Shown: one piece after another, positions 1 through 5,167 of the stretch
How positions within the stretch are numbered: position 1 is the first letter of the stretch
Layout of the letters: every line of letters starts with the position of its first letter
NCBI GenBank assembly: GCA_002348465.1
Contig: DEBI01000037.1
Span: forward strand, 1-5,167
Direction of reading: 5' to 3'
Origin: Gemmatimonadales bacterium UBA2960
Lineage (GTDB): Bacteria > Gemmatimonadota > Gemmatimonadetes > Longimicrobiales > Gaopeijiaceae
DNA: 5,167 nt
The notes under the pieces: generated by a model
The model's input: only the letters and a program-made list of their open reading frames with translations
What the model was told of the DNA's origin: nothing
The model's database searches: none
Translations under genes and position numbers: made by a program

Positions 1-3
1 TGG

Positions 4-1563
4 TTACCCGAATGAGATGCCTTGTGCCAGCGGAAGATCCGTGCTCCAGTTCACCGTATTCGTTTGGCGACGCATATAAGCTTTCCACGCATCCGATCCA
101 GATTCACGGCCTCCACCGGTCTCTTTTTCCCCGCCGAAGGCACCACCGATTTCCGCGCCTGATGTTCCGATATTGACGTTTGCAAGCCCGCAATCGGAGC
201 CTCGGTTTGAGAGGAAGTACTCAGCTTCCCGGATGTTGTCCGTAAAAATCGATGACGACAGACCCTGCGGTACGTCGTTGTGGATCTGGAGGGCCTCACC
301 CATTTCGTCGACTGCTTTGGAAGGAGATGAGTCTGCGTTTCCGTATTCGATGATGTAAAGGATCGGTGCGAATGTCTCATCTTGAACAATTTGAAAATGG
401 TTCGCTGCCGAAGCGATGCAGGGTCGAACATATCTGCCTCCAGGGAACTCTTCTCCTTCTAGGACTTCGCCGCCGTAAAGAATTTCACCTCCTTCTGAAA
501 CCACTTTTTGTTGGGCAGTCACGAATGCTTTCACCGAGTTCTCATCGAGGAGTGGGCCCATGAGCGTGCTCTCTTCGAGTGGATTACCGATACGCACACC
601 TGCATAAGCCGTTATTAGGCGACGGACCAGTTCATCTCTGATCGAACGATGGACAATGATACGGCGTGTACTGGTGCAGCGTTGCCCGGCTGTTCCAACT
701 GAGCCGAAGACAATACCAGGGAGAGCGAGTTCAAGGTTGGCGCTCGGAGTCACGATGATCGCGTTATTGCCTCCCAACTCCAGAATCGACTTTCCGAGAC
801 GTCCCCCGACAACCTCTCCAACCCGCTTACCCATGCGACAGGAACCGGTTGCTGACACAAGCGGTATTCGGCGGTCGTGTAACATGCGTTCACCGACAGT
901 GGATCCGTGCCCTATTGCTAGCGAGAAGATCGCCGGATCAACCTCGTTCTTCCGGCATACCTCGCTGGCAATTTTCGTCACAGCTAATGCAGTTAAGGGA
1001 GTCCGTTCGGATGGCTTCCATACGGTGGTGTCTCCGCAGATCGCTGCAAGCGCGGCATTCCAACTCCATACCGCCACGGGAAAGTTGAATGCGCTGATTA
1101 CTCCGACTACTCCAAGTGGGTGCCACTGTTCTTTCATATGGTGGTCTGGCCGCTCACTTGGCATAGTGAGGCCGTAGAGTTGTCTCGAGAGGCCGGTTGC
1201 GAAGTCACAGATGTCGATCATCTCCTGCACTTCGCCTTCACCTTCCGCTCGAATCTTGCCCATTTCGAGGGTGACTAGAGCTCCAAGTTCTGCCTTTGCC
1301 CCGCGCAGCGAGTTCCCTAATTGGCGAACCACCTCTCCTCGCTTTGGAGCTGGAATCTTACGCCACTTAATGAACGCGGCGTGGGCGCGGTCTACGATTT
1401 GATCGTATTCCTTTTCCGAGACTTGGCTGACCGTGGCCAGTCGACTTCCGTCAATCGGCGTAAAGATCTCAATTTCTGGACCGGATCCGAGCCATTCTCC
1501 AGCGAAGCCGCCGCGGTTGTGGTCTTCGATTCCTAGACTACAGAGGATTTGTTCGGTTTTCAT
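4..1563 (-). CDS. amaB: Aldehyde dehydrogenase family 7, probable L-alpha-aminoadipate-6-semialdehyde dehydrogenase
   Basis: A complete 519-residue NAD(P)-dependent aldehyde dehydrogenase, the usual length for the ALDH7 (antiquitin/AmaB) family. Known members oxidise alpha-aminoadipate semialdehyde to alpha-aminoadipate in lysine catabolism. What is seen: the oxyanion-hole Asn160 in AFNFPVAVW, the cofactor-binding Lys183 in VWKPSE, a Rossmann-type ATGSCRMG loop (239-245 region), the general-base Glu262 in LELGGNNA and the catalytic Cys296 in GTAGQRCTS. The ALDH7 hallmark block GSDCGLANVNIGTSGAEIGG and the following GGEKETGGGRESGSDAW (about 455-493) are intact; in ALDH7A1 this part includes the aminoadipate anchor loop. 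Arg295 just before the Cys and Glu114 in EVQEMIDICD match substrate-contact positions known in ALDH7A1. No signal peptide, so cytosolic. Translation starts at an ATG (1563-1561); the frame is open further upstream but has no ATG, GTG or TTG, and no Shine-Dalgarno sequence precedes the start. A segment near 409-420 looks several residues longer than in relatives I recall. The family is certain; the exact substrate is inferred. Confidence 0.95.
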   Translation of the reverse strand: MKTEQILCSLGIEDHNRGGFAGEWLGSGPEIEIFTPIDGSRLATVSQVSEKEYDQIVDRAHAAFIKWRKIPAPKRGEVVRQLGNSLRGAKAELGALVTLEMGKIRAEGEGEVQEMIDICDFATGLSRQLYGLTMPSERPDHHMKEQWHPLGVVGVISAFNFPVAVWSWNAALAAICGDTTVWKPSERTPLTALAVTKIASEVCRKNEVDPAIFSLAIGHGSTVGERMLHDRRIPLVSATGSCRMGKRVGEVVGGRLGKSILELGGNNAIIVTPSANLELALPGIVFGSVGTAGQRCTSTRRIIVHRSIRDELVRRLITAYAGVRIGNPLEESTLMGPLLDENSVKAFVTAQQKVVSEGGEILYGGEVLEGEEFPGGRYVRPCIASAANHFQIVQDETFAPILYIIEYGNADSSPSKAVDEMGEALQIHNDVPQGLSSSIFTDNIREAEYFLSNRGSDCGLANVNIGTSGAEIGGAFGGEKETGGGRESGSDAWKAYMRRQTNTVNWSTDLPLAQGISFG

Positions 1564-1565
1564 GG

Positions 1566-1578
1566 CCGACAGGGTCGG
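1566..1578 (-). promoter_or_regulatory. Short hairpin abutting the aldehyde dehydrogenase start codon, in the Shine-Dalgarno position
   Basis: The minus strand reads CCGAC-CCT-GTCGG and then, after 2 nt, the ATG: a perfect 5-bp stem with a 3-nt loop ending 2 nt before the start codon. No purine-rich ribosome binding site is present; the stem occupies the place where it would be. It would probably lower initiation unless the start is read by translational coupling or an SD-independent route. A 5-bp stem can occur by chance. Confidence 0.3.
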
Positions 1579-1629
1579 AGTGACTGCGCTCGTGCGCCGG
1601 AACCTTCGAAAGATGAAGTTTCTCAGCGT

Positions 1630-1648
1630 GGGGTAGGGATGGGAAGGG
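1630..1648 (+). other. G-quadruplex motif (four G-runs, 2-nt loops) upstream of the aldehyde dehydrogenase
   Basis: The plus strand reads GGGG-TA-GGG-AT-GGG-AA-GGG, a perfect canonical G3+N1-7 four-run motif with uniformly short 2-nt loops, which favour stable folding. It lies in the non-coding spacer, 67-85 nt upstream of the aldehyde dehydrogenase ATG. Because that gene is on the minus strand, the G-rich strand is the template and the transcript carries the complementary C-rich tract. The rest of the window shows no other four-run motif by eye. The motif is seen directly; that it folds or regulates is inference. Confidence 0.6.
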
Positions 1649-1694
1649 AGATGTCAGTTCTGCTTGAGTGATCGAGACGGGTAAGGAGACTCTG

Positions 1695-1711
1695 TATCTC
1701 GGCCTTATCTC
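1695..1711 (-). repeat. Tandem GAGATA direct repeat, 11-bp spacing
   Basis: On the minus strand GAGATA occurs twice separated by 5 nt (plus strand TATCTC at 1695-1700 and 1706-1711), giving an 11-bp period, about one helical turn. Tandem half-sites with this spacing are the layout used by OmpR/PhoB-type response regulators, so this could be an operator in front of the aldehyde dehydrogenase gene, about 130-150 nt upstream of its start codon. The half-site is short and I recognise no specific regulator; no convincing -35/-10 pair could be placed next to it. Confidence 0.3.
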
Positions 1712-1741
1712 TGGGGACTGACTTTGGATCCTAGTCATATG

Positions 1742-2287
1742 TCATACGAATGCTTCGTTAAGCGCCCGCATTCTGTGAATGAAGATTCTTCTCAGTTCGC
1801 GCTTGACCAGTGGAAGAGCCGGAGCTCCGAATGGCCACAGGGGAAGTCGGTACTGCACTTCGTCTACCATGTGGGTAGTAAAGCTTGTCCTCGCGTACTC
1901 GTCCACGACCGCGGCGAACTGGTGTTTATGCACCCATGTGTGATAGGGCCCCTTGATCTGAACGTCTGTGAAGGATGCACTCCATCTCTGATTGACAGCC
2001 TCGAGGGGCGGGTTCCACTCCGTGATTTCAGTCCTCCACCGGAATGGTATCCCATTCAGTTTCAGACTGTAATCAATTTGGGTCCCGGTTTTCATCTCAA
2101 TTGGTGCGGGCGTGACAATGGAGAACTGGAGAGATGGCGGAGTAATGCTCTCGAGATTTGTGGCGTCAGCAAAGAAGTCGAACACTTCTTCGAGTGGCCG
2201 TTCGATGTGGGCATGGGCGCGCAAAAGATACGCTCCATTTCCAAGTGATTCGGCTGCAGGGTCGACGCTCCAGTTCCGCACTTTCAC
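1742..2287 (-). CDS. SRPBCC (START/Bet v1-like) family protein, uncharacterised ligand-binding subfamily
   Basis: A 181-residue protein with the SRPBCC helix-grip fold signature: an opening strand with IERPLEEVFDFFADATNLESITPP (about 28-51), then TPAPIEMKTGTQIDYSLKLNG, FRWRTEITEWNPP (82-94), KGPYHTWVHKHQF (112-124) and a C-terminal amphipathic helix KRELRRIFIHRMRALNEAF. This is the pattern of the small stand-alone SRPBCC proteins related to the N-terminal part of YfcH-type 'cell division inhibitor' proteins, where a similar domain is fused to or sits beside a TIGR01777 epimerase. No ligand or reaction is known for this subfamily; a hydrophobic cavity is the family expectation. No signal peptide or membrane segment. 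The chosen start is GTG at 2287-2285, preceded by a weak purine stretch (GGAAACGGAA); a second GTG lies two codons later. It follows dnaE after 63 nt in the same reading frame, so it is likely on the same transcript. Oddities: about 20 residues precede the domain, and residues 97-105 plus a stretch near 126-133 look like loop insertions. Not a cyclase or hydrolase on present evidence. Confidence 0.88.
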   Translation of the reverse strand: MKVRNWSVDPAAESLGNGAYLLRAHAHIERPLEEVFDFFADATNLESITPPSLQFSIVTPAPIEMKTGTQIDYSLKLNGIPFRWRTEITEWNPPLEAVNQRWSASFTDVQIKGPYHTWVHKHQFAAVVDEYARTSFTTHMVDEVQYRLPLWPFGAPALPLVKRELRRIFIHRMRALNEAFV

Positions 2288-2301
2288 GATTGGATTCCGT
2301 T

Positions 2302-2318
2302 TCCCGATCAGCTCGGGA
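2302..2318 (-). promoter_or_regulatory. Hairpin in the dnaE-SRPBCC spacer, 14 nt before the GTG start
   Basis: A perfect 6-bp inverted repeat, TCCCGA then a 5-nt loop then TCGGGA, lies in the 63-nt spacer between the dnaE stop codon and the start of the SRPBCC gene. In the transcript it is followed by AACGGAAUCC, not a run of U, so it is not a Rho-independent terminator as drawn. It could modulate translation initiation or stabilise the processed mRNA, or be chance; a 6-bp stem in a 63-nt spacer is only mildly improbable. Confidence 0.3.
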
Positions 2319-2350
2319 TGAGGTGGGCTGAGAACAAAGAGTTTCTTCGG

Positions 2351-5167
2351 TTAGCCTGCATTCCTAGCCTTGTCCCTCCAAAATTCTTGCGGATCCTCTT
2401 CGATTTCCGGTATTACCGCGCGGATCAAACAAACTGCTCCTGAGCCGAAAATCGCTTTCAATGCTCCCACTGTTTTAGCGTCCGGTTTCGCCTTGAGCGT
2501 CTTCGAGCGGAGCCTTGGGCTTCCTTCACCGTTTTCTCTACCGATCTGCAACCAGATTGGAGATTCACCGGGGTGGTCAAGAAACACCTGACGCGCAGAG
2601 GCGAAGGCTTCGTCAGTGAGTTCCGCTTCCGTTTCCAACTCGATCTGGATGGCGAGTTCCCCGCCATCGGTGACTTCGTCTAGTAGGCGCACCTCGTCTA
2701 GGAAGACGGGGGGGTCCTCCTCGTCACGCTCGTTCGCACTGACTTTCCCCCGGATCAGGATGACCTCGTCCTGGGTCAGGATTTCCTTGAAGTTCTGCCA
2801 AGTCTCTCGAAAGGCGAGGATTGTCGCGGTCCCCTCGAAGTCTTCGACCGTGATCTTGCCCCACTCTTGGTTGTTTTTTCTTGAGATCTGCCGGGTCACC
2901 GACGTTACTACGCACGGTAGCTCGATGGGCTGGCCAGGTCGGTCAGCCAAAGTGCGCGAGGTTACAGGTTCGAACGCTCGAACCACTTCACGGTACTGGT
3001 CTAGAGGATGCCCCGAGATGAAGAATCCGAGCGACTCCTTCTCACGTGCGAGGAGATCAGGTTCAGTCCATTCAGAGATTCTAGGTAGCTCTGGAGCAGA
3101 GCGAGGCAGAGCGGACTCTTCTCCAAAGAGAGAGCCCTGACCGGATTCGAGTTCTGCTTGGCGTATTTGCACTTCCGAGTATGCGGATTCGAGGCCGGCA
3201 GTCAGTTGCGCTCTGTGTCCAAAGGCGTCCAGCGCTCCTGCCGCTATGAGTGCCTCACATGCTCGCTTGTTGAGTGCGCGAATATCGATTCGTTCAAGGA
3301 AGTCAAAGAGAGATGTAAAGGCGCCCTTTTCGCGAGCGCTCAGAACGGATTGGACCGCGCCGTGCCCTACTCCTTTTACAGCTCCAAGCCCGAAGCGTAC
3401 CTGACCGGAAGGTGTGACCGTGAATTTCCATCCAGATTCGTTGACATCGGGAGGAAGAACTTCGACGGGATCTTTTAGCTTTGGCAGAAATCGAGGGAGA
3501 TCTCGGCAAGCGCTAATGTATTTGACTACGCTGTCGGTGTTATCGAGGACCGAGGAAAGAAGGGCGGCCATGAATTCGGCCGGATAATGTGCCTTAAACC
3601 ACGCCGTATGGTAGGAGATCAGGGAGTATGCTGCCGAATGACTTCGATTGAAGCCGTAGCGACCGAACGTCTCGATCTGTTCGGCGAGGTCCAAAGCGAT
3701 CTTCTCATCGATACCCCTACCTACGGCTCTCTCTACGAATTTATTCAGCTCAGATTTGATGAGTTCAGCGTTCTTCTTCCCTACGGCCTTTCTGAGCACG
3801 TCTGCTTCGCCGAGCGTGAAGCTTGCCAGCTCAGATGCAATCCGCATCACCTGCTCTTGATAGACAATCACGCCATACGTGGGGGAAAGGATCTGTTCTA
3901 GGTCAGGATGTGGATATGCGACATCCTGTCTCCCTAGCTTCCTTTCGATGAAGACGTCAGTCATACCAGAGTCAAGTGGCCCTGGACGGATGAGCGCGTT
4001 GGTTGCGATAAGGTCTTCAAAGCGGTCGCATCCCATCGCTCGCAACTTGTCGTTCGCAAGGTTCGACTCGAACTGGAAGACTCCGGCTGTCCCCCCGCGG
4101 GCGATCATCTTGTAGACTGGCGGGTCATCGAGAGGGATGTCATCGACGGTGGCGTATTCTTCGCCAGTGTCCGGATTGGCGAGTTTCCCGTGTCTGGCTT
4201 TGACTATCTCCACTGAGTCGTGGATGACGGTTAGGGTTTTCAGGCCTAGGAAGTCCATCTTCAACATGCCTGCGTCTTCGAGCGCATTCATGTCGTATTG
4301 TGTGACGACCATCGCATCGTCATCAGAGCCGTTGCTGTTTCTCTGTGTTGAGACCGGCACATAATCGTCTATCGGCCCTGGTGCGATTACCACGCCCGCG
4401 GCGTGCACTGACGAGTGCCTAGCTAACCCTTCGAGGGTCATTGAGTAGTCGAAGAGCTGTCGGTGTCGGTCGTCCTGCTTGTAGAGAGCCTTCACCTCCT
4501 TGAGCCCGTCGACAGCTTCTTGAACCGTAAAAGCTTGGCCTGGCGCGTTGGGGATGAGCTTCGCGATACGATCTGTCTCTGATGGCTCGAAACCGAGAAC
4601 GCGACCTACGTCTTTGATAACTGCCCGGCTCTTCATCGTTCCAAAGGTTATGATCTGTCCTACTGCGTCCCTCCCGTACTTCTCACGGGTGTAGTCGATC
4701 ACTTCACCACGTCGTTCGTAGCAGAAGTCGATGTCGATGTCTGGCATCGAGATTCGCTCGGGATTCAGGAATCGTTCGAAAAGAAGATCGAACCTGATAG
4801 GATCGAGGTTTGTAATGCCGAGAGCGTACGAAACCAGAGATCCAGCTGCCGAACCACGCCCTGGACCGACTGGTATGTCGTTATCACGCGCCCAGCGGAT
4901 GAAATCGGCGGTGATCAGGAAGTAACCGGCATAACCGGTACCCTTGATGACTCCCATTTCGTAATCGAATCGCTCTTTGATCTCTGGAGGCAGCGGGTCT
5001 CCGTAACGCTCCTTGGCTCCCTCCAGCGCCAGATGCTCAAGGTAGTCGGACTCGTTGTCATGGTCTTCGGGAACGGGGAACTCAGGGACGTAGTATTTCT
5101 TTTCGAACACCAGGTCTACCGTATCCGCGATCTCCAATGTGTTTTCTAGGACCTCGGGATTCGTTGG
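2351..5167 (-). CDS. dnaE: DNA polymerase III alpha subunit DnaE, 3' portion (N-terminus beyond the window)
   Basis: The replicative DNA polymerase catalytic subunit, 938 residues visible, running off the right edge in frame (the first codons at 5167 read PTNPEVLENT, a normal DnaE segment). Matched by eye to E. coli DnaE the visible part begins near residue 258, so the PHP domain is missing. Numbered from the edge: palm with PVGPGRGSAAGS (about 99-110) and the catalytic aspartate cluster PDIDIDF (Asp143, 145, 147); the third palm aspartate in MLKMDFLGL (Asp305); fingers with RPGPLDSGM (394-402), YGVIVYQEQVM and YGFNRSHSAAYS; helix-hairpin-helix region ALNKRACEALIAAGALDAFG (about 631-650); a beta-clamp-binding pentapeptide QGSLF (677-681); OB-fold (about 745-815); and a C-terminal tau-binding-like region ending RDKARNAG. 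The clamp motif and the full C-terminus argue for the essential replicase (DnaE1) rather than DnaE2/ImuC mutagenic polymerase. An apparent insertion of about ten residues (RNSNGSDDD) precedes VTQYD. No intein or frameshift. A TTG at 5137 could be mistaken for a start but lies inside the conserved reading frame. Confidence 0.97.
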   Translation of the reverse strand, partial: PTNPEVLENTLEIADTVDLVFEKKYYVPEFPVPEDHDNESDYLEHLALEGAKERYGDPLPPEIKERFDYEMGVIKGTGYAGYFLITADFIRWARDNDIPVGPGRGSAAGSLVSYALGITNLDPIRFDLLFERFLNPERISMPDIDIDFCYERRGEVIDYTREKYGRDAVGQIITFGTMKSRAVIKDVGRVLGFEPSETDRIAKLIPNAPGQAFTVQEAVDGLKEVKALYKQDDRHRQLFDYSMTLEGLARHSSVHAAGVVIAPGPIDDYVPVSTQRNSNGSDDDAMVVTQYDMNALEDAGMLKMDFLGLKTLTVIHDSVEIVKARHGKLANPDTGEEYATVDDIPLDDPPVYKMIARGGTAGVFQFESNLANDKLRAMGCDRFEDLIATNALIRPGPLDSGMTDVFIERKLGRQDVAYPHPDLEQILSPTYGVIVYQEQVMRIASELASFTLGEADVLRKAVGKKNAELIKSELNKFVERAVGRGIDEKIALDLAEQIETFGRYGFNRSHSAAYSLISYHTAWFKAHYPAEFMAALLSSVLDNTDSVVKYISACRDLPRFLPKLKDPVEVLPPDVNESGWKFTVTPSGQVRFGLGAVKGVGHGAVQSVLSAREKGAFTSLFDFLERIDIRALNKRACEALIAAGALDAFGHRAQLTAGLESAYSEVQIRQAELESGQGSLFGEESALPRSAPELPRISEWTEPDLLAREKESLGFFISGHPLDQYREVVRAFEPVTSRTLADRPGQPIELPCVVTSVTRQISRKNNQEWGKITVEDFEGTATILAFRETWQNFKEILTQDEVILIRGKVSANERDEEDPPVFLDEVRLLDEVTDGGELAIQIELETEAELTDEAFASARQVFLDHPGESPIWLQIGRENGEGSPRLRSKTLKAKPDAKTVGALKAIFGSGAVCLIRAVIPEIEEDPQEFWRDKARNAG

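Noticed and set aside
656..1177. 173-codon plus-strand open frame opposite the aldehyde dehydrogenase
   Set aside because: It lies across the catalytic and cofactor-binding region of a well conserved enzyme; the Arg/Ser/Pro-rich translation is typical of an antisense shadow.
1581..1600. GCGC-TCGT-GCGC stem upstream of the dehydrogenase
   Set aside because: Only 4 bp made from a self-complementary GCGC word; too short to support.
1712..1747. Sigma-70 promoter with ATGACA as the -35 box at the SRPBCC stop codon
   Set aside because: The hexamer matches 5 of 6, but no TATAAT-like box lies 16-18 nt downstream.
1724..2248. 174-codon plus-strand open frame opposite the SRPBCC gene
   Set aside because: It is fully antisense to a gene with clear family motifs, has no recognisable domain, and its openness follows from codon use on the other strand.
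2302..2318. Intrinsic terminator after dnaE
   Set aside because: The stem is short and no U-run follows in the transcript, so it does not meet the terminator pattern; kept only as a hairpin.
2616..3140. 174-codon plus-strand open frame opposite dnaE
   Set aside because: Low-complexity Ser/Arg-rich translation antisense to the OB-fold region of dnaE; no ribosome binding site or family match.
5135..5137. TTG as the start codon of the polymerase gene
   Set aside because: The frame continues to the window edge with conserved DnaE sequence (PEVLENT), and the PHP domain must lie upstream, so this is an internal leucine.

Overview
The window holds three genes, all on the minus strand, so transcription runs from high to low coordinates: the 3' part of dnaE (replicative DNA polymerase III alpha subunit, cut by the right edge), then a small SRPBCC/START-like ligand-binding protein, then a complete family-7 aldehyde dehydrogenase of the alpha-aminoadipate-semialdehyde type (AmaB/antiquitin-like). 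Base composition looks mid-GC throughout by eye. A single DnaE-type replicase with an internal clamp-binding QGSLF motif and a C-terminal tau-binding-like region points to a Gram-negative-type bacterium. The DnaE flavour (the QxSLFG motif after an E/Q-rich helix) and the ALDH7 remind me of Gemmatimonadota or relatives, but that is a recollection-based guess that only a database search could settle. Nothing looks mobile, phage-derived or CRISPR-related.

Layout. 5167-2351: dnaE, open at the right edge; its N-terminal PHP domain lies outside. 2350-2288: a 63-nt spacer holding a 6-bp hairpin with no U-tract. 2287-1742: SRPBCC protein with a GTG start, longer than the usual members of its family as I remember them because of an N-terminal extension and what look like two loop insertions. 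1741-1564: a 178-nt spacer, the only sizeable non-coding stretch. It carries a tandem GAGATA repeat at 11-bp spacing, a textbook four-run G-quadruplex motif on the plus strand (C-rich in the transcript), and a 5-bp hairpin sitting where a Shine-Dalgarno sequence should be. 1563-4: aldehyde dehydrogenase, complete, with its stop codon almost at the left edge.

How the genes fit together. dnaE and the SRPBCC gene are close enough to share a transcript. The longer, structured spacer before the dehydrogenase suggests that it has its own control, either a promoter or a post-transcriptional element. There is no obvious biochemical link between replication and aldehyde oxidation, so the arrangement is probably positional rather than functional. 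The coding content is ordinary. The best candidate for something worth a closer look is the regulatory-looking spacer at 1564-1741, above all the G-quadruplex motif.
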